Shown piece by piece: positions 1-6,751 of a stretch of 8,004 nt of DNA. Position 1 is the stretch's first letter, and each line of letters opens with the position of its first letter. Made by a program: the position numbers and the translations under genes. The stretch is from Deltaproteobacteria bacterium (GTDB taxonomy: Bacteria > Desulfobacterota > Binatia > UBA9968). Under the pieces are notes generated by a model. That model did not search any database and was not told the DNA's origin. It was given only the letters and a program-made list of their open reading frames with translations. The stretch is taken from assembly GCA_016183145.1 (NCBI GenBank), contig JACPFE010000025.1:1-8004 (forward strand). The letters run 5' to 3'.

Positions 1-1
1 A

Positions 2-900
2 TTTATCCAAGCCGATCTTCTTCAGCCCGGAGTCGTTCGTGAAGTTGTGCGCGGCACGCAGGTGGTGTTTCATTTGGCTGCCGACCATGGCGGACGCGGG
101 TATGTTGATCTGCACCAGGCCGGACCGGCGTCCAACCTTTTCCTCGACGGGATGGTCTTTTGGGAAGCCTACAAAGCGGGCGTCGAAAAAATCGTTTATG
201 CCTCGTCGGGGTGCGTCTATCCTAACTTTCTCCAAAACGAACCAGATGATGAGCTTTACCTGACCGAAGAAAGAGTAGGCCCACCCTATGATGCCGACAA
301 CATGTACGGCTGGGCAAAATTGATGGGCGAGCTTACCTTGAAATCATACCATAGAGAATATGGCGTGAAGGCGGCCTCCTGTCGCTATTTCACCGTCTTC
401 GGTCCCTCGGGGCACGAAAACCATGCGGTCATCGCGATGATCGCCAGGTCCTTCATCGGTCAGAACCCGTTCGAGGTGTGGGGATCAGGAAACCAGGTGC
501 GCAACTGGACCTATATCGACGACATCGTCGAGGGGACGATTTTGGCGGCGGAAAAAATCGACGATGCCACGGCGGTCAACTTGGGAACCGTGGAGCGGAT
601 TCGAGTAAGGGATGCCGTGGAAGAGGTTTTGCGTTATACATGGGGCGCGTGCGGGTGATTGAGGCCGTCAAGATGGTGATGGAGTACACAGGGCACAGGG
701 CGGAGATCAAATTATGCCCGGAGATGCCCACCGGTCCGCTCAATCGTGTGGCCGATAATTCGCTGGCGAGAAAACTTCTGGGCTGGGAGCCGCAGGTGAA
801 ATTCGCCGACGGACTTCGCCGGACCATCGACTGGTACTACGCCACCAAGGATCGGGATCAGGTGCGCGGGAGCCTGCAACATAGACTAACCGAACGATGA
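2..900 (+). pseudogene. NAD-dependent sugar epimerase/dehydratase, 5'-truncated by window and frameshifted
   Basis: Extended short-chain dehydrogenase of the nucleotide-sugar epimerase type, with a layout reminiscent of GDP-mannose 3,5-epimerase; the substrate cannot be fixed. The reading frame is open from base 2, so the true start and the N-terminal NAD-binding glycine motif lie upstream of the window. Visible family marks are HLAADHGGRGY, the catalytic-serine segment YASSGCVYP, the YxxxK motif in MYGWAKLMGE, RYFTVFGP, and VWGSGNQVRNWTYIDD. The first frame stops at 656-658 after RYTWGACG. The family C-terminus (EYTGHRAEI, GPLNRVADNSLARKLLGWEPQ, GLRRTIDWYY) continues in another frame from about 640 to the stop at 898-900. 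The break coincides with an imperfect 50-bp tandem duplication. It lies upstream of a sugar transferase, which suggests polysaccharide synthesis. It may be a real pseudogene, a chimera of two paralogues, or an assembly join. Family assignment is firm; the cause of the break is not. Confidence 0.85.
591..690 (+). repeat. Imperfect tandem duplication of 50 bp inside the epimerase
   Basis: Bases 591-640 and 641-690 align without gaps at about 30 of 50 positions. Their translations in two different frames read RIRVRDAVEEVLRYT and RVRVIEAVKMVMEYT, with 8 of 15 residues identical and most others conservative. Family members as I know them have this helix once. The 50-bp period is not a multiple of three, so it produces the frameshift. 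The protein similarity is better kept than the DNA similarity, which suggests two homologous coding sequences joined out of register rather than a fresh duplication. Confidence 0.6.
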
Positions 901-930
901 GAACGCAAGGGCGATAAAGAGGCTGGGAAG

Positions 931-1130
931 GGAATTTGGAATTTCGGATTGCGGATTGCGAATTGCGAAATGCGAATAGGGAATGGCGGATTGCGAATGG
1001 GGAATGGCGAATTTCGGATTGCGAAATTCGGATTTGATCGGTTGACCCCCTTACGATTTGCGGCGAAACGATGAATTCGAAATTCAAAATCCGAAATCCG
1101 CAATTCGCGATTCGAAATTCACAATTCCCC
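931..1130. repeat. Degenerate GAATT/CGGATT/GCGAAT repeat block with an inverted half
   Basis: From 931 to about 1036 the sequence is built almost wholly of short variants such as GGAATTTCGGATTGCG, GCGAATTGCGAAATGCG and GGGAATGGCG. From 1071 to 1130 the same words appear in reverse complement (AATCCGAAATCCGCAATTCG and neighbours). A roughly 35-bp non-repetitive spacer (1037-1070) contains GGTTGACCCCCTTACG. The two halves could pair as a long imperfect hairpin. I see no gene in it. Similar repeat-derived peptides of the type RNPQFAIRNSQF turn up as spurious N-terminal extensions in predicted proteins, from memory. It fills the gap between the epimerase and the sugar transferase; its function is unknown. 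Confidence 0.8.
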
Positions 1131-1754
1131 ATGATCTTTCTCGCCATCAAGCGTCTCTTTGACCTCCTCGTCTCGGCGAGCGTTTTGGCTTTGTTCTCGC
1201 CACTCCTTGTCTTGATCGCGCTGGCGATCAAGTTGGATGACGGCGGGCCCATTCTCTTCGTGCAAGACCGCGTGGGGAAGAATCGCCGATTTTTTCGCTG
1301 CTACAAATTTCGCACCATGGTTCTTGGCGCCGAGACCATCGGCAGCGGCTTTACCGTAACGGCGAACGATGCGCGGATTACCCGCGTCGGCCGCCTGCTG
1401 CGGCTTTGGACTCTCGACGAGATTCCCCAGCTCATCAATGTTTTTAAAGGCGAGATGAGTATCGTCGGTCCTCGGCCGTGGGTCCCCGCCCAGGCGGCAA
1501 TCTGCTCGCCGGCCGATAGCCGTCGCTTCAACTTCAAACCTGGAATGGCAGGATGGGCGTGGATTCATGGACGGAACCGGCTCCCATGGGACGAACGGGT
1601 GCGCTTGGATCTTTGGTACGTCGATCACTGGTCGTTGGGCCTGGATTTCTATATCTTGGCGAGAGCATTTGTGCTACTTTTCATGCGTGATGGCGTCTAC
1701 GGCGCCGAGCGCAGTGACGGCAGTCCGGGGACCCAGACGGATAAATCTCTATGA
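1131..1754 (+). CDS. Bacterial sugar transferase (monotopic phosphoglycosyl transferase, WcaJ/PglC-like)
   Basis: Transfers a sugar-1-phosphate from a nucleotide sugar to polyprenyl phosphate at the inner membrane, the first step of building a glycan repeat unit. The 207-residue protein has the small catalytic-domain layout without the extra N-terminal membrane bundle of WcaJ. KRLFD is at residues 7-11, followed by one hydrophobic re-entrant helix (about 12-33), then RVGKN, YKFRTM, DARITRVGRLLR, the catalytic Asp-Glu pair D96-E97 in LDEIPQ, VGPRP around 113-116, and the C-terminal KPGMAGWAWIHGRN and WYVDHWSLGLDF. I chose ATG 1131 because homologues begin just before KRLFD. The upstream in-frame ATG at 1071 would add 20 residues encoded wholly by the repeat block. 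No Shine-Dalgarno sequence is seen before 1131. The stop overlaps the next gene as ATGA, indicating co-translation. Sugar specificity is unknown. Confidence 0.93.
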   Translation: MIFLAIKRLFDLLVSASVLALFSPLLVLIALAIKLDDGGPILFVQDRVGKNRRFFRCYKFRTMVLGAETIGSGFTVTANDARITRVGRLLRLWTLDEIPQLINVFKGEMSIVGPRPWVPAQAAICSPADSRRFNFKPGMAGWAWIHGRNRLPWDERVRLDLWYVDHWSLGLDFYILARAFVLLFMRDGVYGAERSDGSPGTQTDKSL

Positions 1755-2926
1755 GGCAAACCAATCTGCGGATCGAGGCAAATAAACAGGCGTCAGAAGT
1801 CCTTATCGTCGGTGGCTCGGCGGCGGGTCTCTTTGCGGCTTACCTGCTGGCGCGCGAAGGCAAGAGAGTGCGGTTGTTCGATGCGAACGACGTGCAGCAT
1901 ACGGCGTCTCGGACGCTGATTACGACCTCAAGGTTGACGGACGTTCTAGGTTTCGTTCCCCAGGAAGCCATCGTAAATGAAATCAATGAGATCGAGATCT
2001 TCTCTCGTCAGCGCTCTGTGACGATCCCGATGAGACAGGCGGACCTGGTGGTTGAGCGGGCGGCGATCGTCCGTTTGCTCGCGCAAAAGGCTCTCCAGGC
2101 GGGCGTTGAGATTTGCGGTGGATGCAAGTTTCTCAATCTCGATCCCGGCGGGGGAGGCGTTACGGTTACCATCCATGATACCCACCGAGATCGCGTGGAG
2201 AAATTCAAAACCACGACCCTGATCGGCGCCGACGGCACGTTTAGTCGTGTGGCGAAGATTGCCGATCGGAACGGCCACGAAACCACGCCGATCTTGCAAG
2301 CGATCGTCAAGCTTGCCAACGGCGCCCGGCCGAAAACCACCCAGGTGTGGTTTCAGCCCGAAGATACGCCCTACTTCTACTGGCTGATTCCCGAGTCGCA
2401 AAAGCAGGCGGCGGTGGGCTTCATAGCTGAGGAAGGCAACAAAGCCAAGAGCAAGCTCGCCCAGTTTCTTTCGCGCCGAGGACTGGAGCCCGTGGAAATG
2501 CAGGCGGCCCGAATACCCGCGTACACGCATACGACGCGCCCGTGGCGCAGGATGGCCGGAGCCGATATCTATTTGGTCGGCGACGCCGCATCGCAGGTCA
2601 AGGTGACCACGGTGGGTGGATTGGTAACCGGTCTGCGCGGCGCAAAGGCCGCGGCCGATGCGGTCCTTCAACGGCGCGACTACTTGAAGGAACTGCGACC
2701 CCTGCGAGGGGAGCTTAGCCTTCACCTGCTCATCAGAACCATCTTGAATCGCTTTCACAGCGCTGACTACGACCGGCTGCTCGGCCTGTTGAACCAAAAG
2801 ACGATTCATCTCTTAGGGCTTTATAACCGGGACCAGGCAGCCAGAATGCTTTTCCGAGTTCTTCTGGCCCAGCCTCGATTATTGAAGTTCGCGGGTTCCT
2901 TGTTGCGGGGAATCTGGCAAAAATAA
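1751..2926 (+). CDS. FAD-dependent oxidoreductase, geranylgeranyl-reductase-like
   Basis: Flavoprotein of the group that includes geranylgeranyl reductases and FAD monooxygenases; the substrate is unknown. The 391-residue protein has an N-terminal Rossmann dinucleotide site, VLIVGGSAAG (residues 17-26), where the usual middle glycine of GxGxxG is Ser23. The acidic end of the second strand is at RLFDAND. An arginine-bearing ADLVVERAAIVRLL segment follows, then the ADG motif at about 160-162 (LIGADGTFSR). The C-terminal FAD ribityl-binding motif is at G277-D278 in VGDAASQVKVTTVGGLVTGLRGAKAAADAV. That last motif resembles geranylgeranyl reductases (GDAAGxxxPxxxGG) more than aromatic hydroxylases. 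Its start overlaps the sugar transferase stop by 4 bp, so the two are probably co-translated. It may reduce a polyprenyl or lipid carrier or modify a polyketide-type product; that part is inference. No obvious terminator follows. Confidence 0.85.
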   Translation: MRQTNLRIEANKQASEVLIVGGSAAGLFAAYLLAREGKRVRLFDANDVQHTASRTLITTSRLTDVLGFVPQEAIVNEINEIEIFSRQRSVTIPMRQADLVVERAAIVRLLAQKALQAGVEICGGCKFLNLDPGGGGVTVTIHDTHRDRVEKFKTTTLIGADGTFSRVAKIADRNGHETTPILQAIVKLANGARPKTTQVWFQPEDTPYFYWLIPESQKQAAVGFIAEEGNKAKSKLAQFLSRRGLEPVEMQAARIPAYTHTTRPWRRMAGADIYLVGDAASQVKVTTVGGLVTGLRGAKAAADAVLQRRDYLKELRPLRGELSLHLLIRTILNRFHSADYDRLLGLLNQKTIHLLGLYNRDQAARMLFRVLLAQPRLLKFAGSLLRGIWQK

Positions 2927-2942
2927 ACCGTCTACCCGCCAC

Positions 2943-3000
2943 GGTGTCAGGCTTCATTTTATTGATTTTATTACTCAGCAGACCGTCTCGTGCTAGTTTT
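2943..3000 (+). repeat. Solo copy of the left end of the Y1-transposase element
   Basis: This 58-bp stretch aligns without gaps to 4263-4320, the left end of the transposase element downstream of bioF, at 49 of 58 positions (first 22 bases identical). It starts GGTGTCAGGCTTCATTTT and ends TAGTTTT. No transposase gene follows; bioF does. It is most simply a REP/MITE-like end left by, or mobilised by, the same family. With the copy at 4263 it forms a direct repeat around bioF. Confidence 0.8.
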
Positions 3001-3015
3001 TTTTAAACGCGAGAC
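2985..3015. other. Small hairpin with a T-rich loop at the edge of the solo repeat
   Basis: GTCTCG at 2985-2990 pairs with CGAGAC at 3010-3015. The stem can extend to 8 bp if a G-T pair is allowed. The loop contains a run of eight or more T, so this is not the usual terminator layout, where the T run follows the stem. In the complete element the matching stretch does not keep the stem, so it may be particular to this copy. Confidence 0.35.
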
Positions 3016-3052
3016 TCTATGCGTCCCTCCCACAATGACTCATAGTTGCCGG

Positions 3053-3080
3053 TTGATAATTGCTCGGCAGGTGTAATAAT
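3053..3080 (+). promoter_or_regulatory. Possible sigma-70-type promoter before bioF
   Basis: TTGATA at 3053-3058 (5 of 6 to TTGACA) and AATAAT at 3075-3080 (5 of 6 to TATAAT) are separated by 16 bp. Transcription would start close to 3086-3088, almost on the bioF ATG, which would make the message leaderless or nearly so. This fits the absence of a ribosome-binding site there. No BirA-type operator is recognised. Such matches arise by chance fairly often, so this is a weak call. Confidence 0.35.
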
Positions 3081-3087
3081 CGGCGCA

Positions 3088-4248
3088 ATGATGGGCGTTA
3101 ATTTCGTCGAAAGTGAACTGGAGCGGCTCAAGGAGACCGGACTTTATCGCAAGCTGCGGCGCGTCGATGGAGACCAGGGGTCCACGCTGCTCCTTGACGG
3201 CCGGGAAGTGATCAACTTCTCTTCCAACAACTATCTCGGCCTCGCCAACCATCCAGCGTTGGGCGAGGCGGCCAAGGCGGCCATCGACCGGTACGGCTGC
3301 GGCTCAGGGGCTTCGCGGCTCATTTCCGGCAACATGACGTTGCACGAAGAGCTGGAAAGCAAGATCGCCGAGTTCAAAGGAACGGAGGCGGCGTTGGTGT
3401 TCAATTCCGGCTTTCAGTTGAATACCGGGGTTGTCTCGACGTTGGTCGGCGAAGGCGACGCAGTTTTCAGCGACGCGCTCAATCACGCGAGCATCGTCGA
3501 CGGTTGCCGGCTGTCGCGGGCCAAGGTGGCGGTTTACGGCCACCTCGACATGAATCATCTCGAAGGCGAATTGAAGCGCTCTTCCTCGGCCCGCCGCAAA
3601 CTCATCGTCACCGAATCCCTTTTCAGCATGGATGGCGACGAAGCGCCGCTCGCCGATATCGTCGGGCTCGCCCAAAGGCATGGCGCGATGGTCATGGTCG
3701 ATGAGGCGCACGCCACCGGCGTGTATGAACCCAACGGCGCAGGATTGATAGCGAAGCTAGGACTGGGTGAGGGAGTGTTCGTGCAGATGGGCACGTTAGG
3801 CAAGGCATTGGGCGGATTCGGTGCATACATCGCGGGAAGCAAAGCACTGCGCGATTTGCTGATCAATCGCTGCCGCAGTTTCATCTTTACGACGTCGCTG
3901 CCCCCGGCGGTGATGGCGATGACGATCGCGGCGATCGGCTTGGTTGAGCGGGAGCCGGAACGGCGCCAAGCGCTGCGCGGCAACAGCGCGGCTTTGCGCG
4001 GCGGTTTGGCGTCGTTGGGCTATGTCATGGGCGGCAGCCGCAGTCAGATATTGCCGCTCATTGTCGGCGACGCGCAGCGGTGCATGAAACTTTCGCAGCG
4101 GTTACTGGACCGGGGCGTGTTTGCGCAGGGCATACGTCCACCGACTGTGCCGCCGGGAACCTCTCGCCTACGCATTACCTTGATGGCGACGCACACTCAA
4201 CCCCAGCTCGCTCAAGCGTTGGAAATTTTCAAGGCCGCGAAAGATTAA
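3088..4248 (+). CDS. bioF: 8-amino-7-oxononanoate synthase
   Basis: PLP-dependent alpha-oxoamine synthase that condenses a pimeloyl thioester with L-alanine, losing CO2, to give 8-amino-7-oxononanoate, the first dedicated ring-forming step of biotin synthesis in the cytoplasm. Seen in order: FSSNNYLGLANHP, YGCGSGASRLISGNMTLHEELE, the PLP-stacking histidine H133 in DALNHASIVDG, the DEAHATGVYEPNG motif, and the PLP Schiff-base lysine K239 in GTLGKALGGFGAYIAGS. The C-terminal IRPPTVPPGTSRLRITLMATHT is typical. The 386 residues from ATG 3088 match the usual length; ATG 3091 is equally possible, and the in-frame TTG at 3046 would add 14 unconserved residues. CoA synthases of the same fold (Kbl, HemA) are alternatives, but the neighbouring bioA and bioD settle it. 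The gene lies between two direct copies of the Y1-element left end. It appears intact. Confidence 0.95.
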   Translation: MMGVNFVESELERLKETGLYRKLRRVDGDQGSTLLLDGREVINFSSNNYLGLANHPALGEAAKAAIDRYGCGSGASRLISGNMTLHEELESKIAEFKGTEAALVFNSGFQLNTGVVSTLVGEGDAVFSDALNHASIVDGCRLSRAKVAVYGHLDMNHLEGELKRSSSARRKLIVTESLFSMDGDEAPLADIVGLAQRHGAMVMVDEAHATGVYEPNGAGLIAKLGLGEGVFVQMGTLGKALGGFGAYIAGSKALRDLLINRCRSFIFTTSLPPAVMAMTIAAIGLVEREPERRQALRGNSAALRGGLASLGYVMGGSRSQILPLIVGDAQRCMKLSQRLLDRGVFAQGIRPPTVPPGTSRLRITLMATHTQPQLAQALEIFKAAKD

Positions 4249-4262
4249 AAAATCTCAGCAAT

Positions 4263-4292
4263 GGTGTCAGGCTTCATTTTATTGAATTTATT
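4263..4292 (+). repeat. Left inverted end of the Y1 element
   Basis: These 30 bases match the reverse complement of 5258-5287 at 26 of 30 positions, with only one mismatch in the outer 23. The similarity to the solo copy upstream of bioF extends further, to 4320, so the functional left end is probably about 58 bp. Confidence 0.85.
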
Positions 4293-4325
4293 GCTCTGGG
4301 GATCGCCTCATGATAGTTTTCCTTC

Positions 4326-5276
4326 GTGCCTCGCCCACCCCGCATAGAGTACGCTGGTGCTTTCTATCACGTGATCGCACGAGGCAACCGCCAGCAAGCT
4401 ATCTTCCACGGCGAAGAAGACTACCGGAAATTTCTCGACTCGCTGGATCACAACGTTACCCGTTACCACTTTCATTTATACGCCTACGTGCTGATGCCCA
4501 ACCATTTTCATCTTCTGCTTGAGCAGGAACGATTCCCTCTCTCCCGCCTCATGCAGGTTCTTCTCACAGGCTACGCTCGCTGGCATAATCTGCGCTACCA
4601 ACAGATCGGACATCTCTTTCAGGGGAGATATCGAGCACTTCTTTGCGCTAAGGAAAGTTATCTCTTGGAATTGACGCGCTACATACACCTTAACCCCGTC
4701 AGGGCGAAGATCGTCGAGAGTCCCGAACTCTACCCCTGGAGCAGTTATCAAGCTTACGTGGGCAGAGTCTCAGGGTGCTCGGTCGAAAGCGGGGTCGTGT
4801 TAGGGTTGCTTGCTCGGAAGGAAGCAGCGGCTCAACGAGCCTATGAGGAATTTGTGATTGATGCGTTGGGAGAAGGTAAAAAGCCGGAGCTTTACGCAGC
4901 CACTGAACAGAGATTTCTGGGCGATGGCCGATTTGTAGAAACAAGTAAGAAGCGCTATCGACAGGTTACCGGAAACCAGGCCGTTCATGCCGTTAAACCG
5001 CCGATTCGTAAGATCCTCGCGATCGTTTCAGAGCACACCGGATGTGCTGCTCCTTTGGTTGTGGGCAGAACAGAGGGCGAGGCAGAAAAAAAAGCGCGCG
5101 AATTGGTGGCAGGCATTGCCCGCGGCTATTTTGGTTTTTCCTTGGCCGAAGTAGCTGACTCGCTCAATCGCAGGCCCAACACTATCTCGGTACTCGCGCG
5201 GCAACTGGCGGATCGTGTTCAAAATGACGAAACCTCGGGGGCACTTGTGGAAAAACTGATTAAATCAATTAAATGA
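4326..5276 (+). CDS. REP-associated tyrosine transposase (Y1_Tnp family)
   Basis: Single-strand DNA nuclease/transposase of the IS200-like HUH class, which acts on REP-like hairpins or element ends. The 316-residue protein opens with PRPPRIEYAGAFYHVIARGN, very typical of this family. It shows the metal-binding HUH motif H60-F61-H62 in LMPNHFHLLLE, then GHLFQGRYRALL. Candidate nucleophile tyrosines are Y112 and Y119 within ESYLLELTRYIHLNPVRA. The C-terminal part (roughly 225-300, KILAIVSEHTG to RRPNTISVLARQLADRV) looks like a DnaA-C-type helix-turn-helix for binding DNA. The start is GTG 4326, directly before the conserved N-terminus; no ribosome-binding site is seen. The gene ends inside the right inverted repeat, and its TGA overlaps the bioA ATG. 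Its codons look less GC-rich than those of bioF, consistent with a mobile origin. All key residues are present, so it may be active. Confidence 0.93.
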   Translation: MPRPPRIEYAGAFYHVIARGNRQQAIFHGEEDYRKFLDSLDHNVTRYHFHLYAYVLMPNHFHLLLEQERFPLSRLMQVLLTGYARWHNLRYQQIGHLFQGRYRALLCAKESYLLELTRYIHLNPVRAKIVESPELYPWSSYQAYVGRVSGCSVESGVVLGLLARKEAAAQRAYEEFVIDALGEGKKPELYAATEQRFLGDGRFVETSKKRYRQVTGNQAVHAVKPPIRKILAIVSEHTGCAAPLVVGRTEGEAEKKARELVAGIARGYFGFSLAEVADSLNRRPNTISVLARQLADRVQNDETSGALVEKLIKSIK

Positions 5277-5287
5277 AGCCTGACACC
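5258..5287 (+). repeat. Right inverted end of the Y1 element, overlapping two genes
   Basis: Reverse complement of the left end (26 of 30). It encodes the last residues and stop codon of the transposase and, in another frame, the ATG and next four codons of bioA (M-K-P-D-T). An in-frame TAA at 5270-5272 lies directly before that ATG. It also holds a small perfect hairpin, TGATT-A-AATCA, starting at 5257. Confidence 0.8.
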
Positions 5288-6634
5288 TATCATAAGCTCA
5301 AACAGCTCGATCATGCCTATCTCTGGCATCCGTTCACGCAGATGCAGGAATGGATGGGCGAAGAGCTCTGCATCATCAGCCAGGGCGACGGCCATTATCT
5401 CGTCGACGTCCACGGCAGGAAGTACCTCGACGGCGTGTCGTCGCTTTGGTGCAACGTCCACGGCCACCGAAAGAAAGAAATCGACGACGCTATCAAAGCC
5501 CAGCTCGACCGCATCGCGCACTCGACGTTTCTCGGCTTGAGCCATGCGCCGGGAATTCAGCTCGCGCAGAAGCTGATTGAGATCTCGCCCAAGGGTCTCC
5601 AGCGCGTCTTCTATTCCGACGACGGCGCTACGGCAGTGGAAGTCGCGCTCAAGATGGCGGTGCAGTATTGGCAGCTCAAGGGGGAGACCCGGCGCACGCG
5701 AATTGCGACTCTCGCGGAGTCCTACCATGGCGACACGGTCGGCTCCATGAGCCTGGGCTACTCGGAAACGTTCCATCGCTTTTACACAAGCCTGCTGTTT
5801 CCGGTCTTGCGCCTTACCCCGCCGCATGTGTTTCGCTATTACCATGGCTTGAGCGAAAGCGGGGCGCTAAGCGCTGCGGTCAAGGAAGCGGGAGAGAAAA
5901 TCACCGCCGAGAAGGATTCACTGGCGGCGCTGGTCGTGGAGCCACTGATGCAAGGCGCAGCGGGCATGTGGGCGCAGCCGGCGTAATATGTCGGAGCGCT
6001 CGACGAGATTTGCCGCCGAAACGGGATTCTTTTCGTGCTCGATGAAGTCGCCACCGGCTTCGGTCGCACGGGAAAAATGTTCGCCTGCGAGCATGCCGGC
6101 GTGGCGCCGGATATTCTTTGTTTGGCGAAGGGGATCACCGGCGGCTATTTGCCGCTGGCGGCGACGCTCGCCACCGAAGAGATATTTTCCGCGTTTCTCG
6201 GAGAGTACAAAGAATACAAAACCTTCTTCCACGGTCACACTTACACCGGCAATCCCCTCGGCTGCGCCGCGGCGCTGGCGAATCTCGAGCTCTTCGAACA
6301 CGAGCACATCGTCGAGCAGATGCAACCGCAAATCGCGTACCTCCAGAAGCGGCTAAACGAAGAGTTTGTTTCGCTGGCTCACGTGAGCGATGTGCGGCAG
6401 TGGGGCTTCATGGTCGGCATCGAATTGGTGGAGGATCAAGCGAGCCGGAAGAACTATCCACCCGAGAAACGGATTGGGCATAGGGTGATTCTCGAAGCTC
6501 GCAAGCGCTCCGTGATGATCCGGCCGTTGGGAGACATCATCATTTTGATGCCGCCATTGACTATCACGGACAAGGAGTTGGCCATGCTCCTTGACGTCGT
6601 CTACGATTGCATTCGTAACGTGACGGACGGTTAA
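5273..6634 (+). pseudogene. bioA: Adenosylmethionine-8-amino-7-oxononanoate aminotransferase, interrupted by an in-frame stop
   Basis: Class III PLP aminotransferase that moves the amino group of S-adenosylmethionine to 8-amino-7-oxononanoate, giving 7,8-diaminononanoate. The 454-codon frame carries WHPFTQM near the N-terminus, NVHGHRKKEIDDAI, DDGATAVEVALKMAVQYW, SYHGDTVGSMSLG, PLMQGAAGMW, VLDEVATGFGRTGKMFACE with the PLP-ring aspartate, the Schiff-base lysine K286 in CLAKGITGGYLPLAATLAT, and FFHGHTYTGNPLGCAAALA. A TAA at 5984-5986 (codon 238) splits it, with both sides in the same frame and no bases missing. The first product (237 residues) lacks the catalytic lysine, so the gene is inactive as written unless the stop is read through or is a base-call error. 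The only possible start, ATG 5273, lies in the right end of the Y1 element and overlaps the transposase stop. Identity is firm; functional state is uncertain. Confidence 0.92.
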
Positions 6635-6648
6635 CGGCATCCGGCAGT

Positions 6649-6720
6649 TGTCATTCTGAGGAGCGTAGCGACGAAGAATCTCACCCCTCCGAGATTCTTT
6701 GCCTTCGGCTCAGAGTGACA
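6649..6720. repeat. Full palindromic repeat (TGTCATTCTGAG type)
   Basis: Left arm 6649-6682 begins TGTCATTCTGAGGAGCG and ends GAAGAATCTC. Right arm 6691-6720 begins GAGATTCTTT and ends CTCAGAGTGACA. The loop is ACCCCTCC. The arms pair over most of their length, with a few mismatches and a 4-base length difference. It lies 14 bp after the bioA stop. Palindromes of this TCATTCTGAG/GAATCTC type are common interspersed repeats in many uncultured bacteria, from memory. No T run follows, so it is not a classic terminator. Confidence 0.85.
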
Positions 6721-6751
6721 CGTGAAGAAAACGAAACACATTTTCTGCACT

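Larger units (their letters stand above)
4263..5287 (+). mobile_element. Complete REP-associated Y1 (HUH) transposase element
   Basis: About 1,025 bp bounded by inverted ends starting GGTGTCAGGCTTCATTT on the left and finishing with its complement on the right. It carries one transposase gene that fills nearly the whole unit. It sits 14 bp after the bioF stop. Its right end runs into the coding start of bioA, so it separates two genes that normally belong to one operon. No target-site duplication is evident, as expected for single-strand HUH transposition. Boundaries are inferred from the inverted repeats only. Confidence 0.8.

Noticed and set aside
1071..1130. Longer start for the sugar transferase at ATG 1071
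   Set aside because: The added residues come only from the repeat block, and the conserved protein begins right after ATG 1131.
931..1130. CRISPR array
   Set aside because: There is no constant repeat unit, no spacers of even length, and the right half is the inverse of the left; no cas genes are nearby.
740..1252. Open frame on the minus strand across the repeat block
   Set aside because: Its middle is translated repeat words (RIANCGFRI type), and both ends are antisense to real genes; no family is recognisable.
1946..2809. Long minus-strand frame opposite the FAD oxidoreductase
   Set aside because: It is the shadow of a GC-rich gene; the plus frame has clear flavoprotein motifs and the minus frame has none.
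2927..3015. Rho-independent terminator after the FAD oxidoreductase
   Set aside because: The ACCGT/ACGGT stem at 2927-2945 is short and not followed by a T run, and the 2985-3015 hairpin has its T run in the loop.
5984..5986. TAA recoded as a sense codon
   Set aside because: Other genes in the window, including bioF, bioD and the FAD oxidoreductase, end normally at TAA, so reassignment is unlikely.
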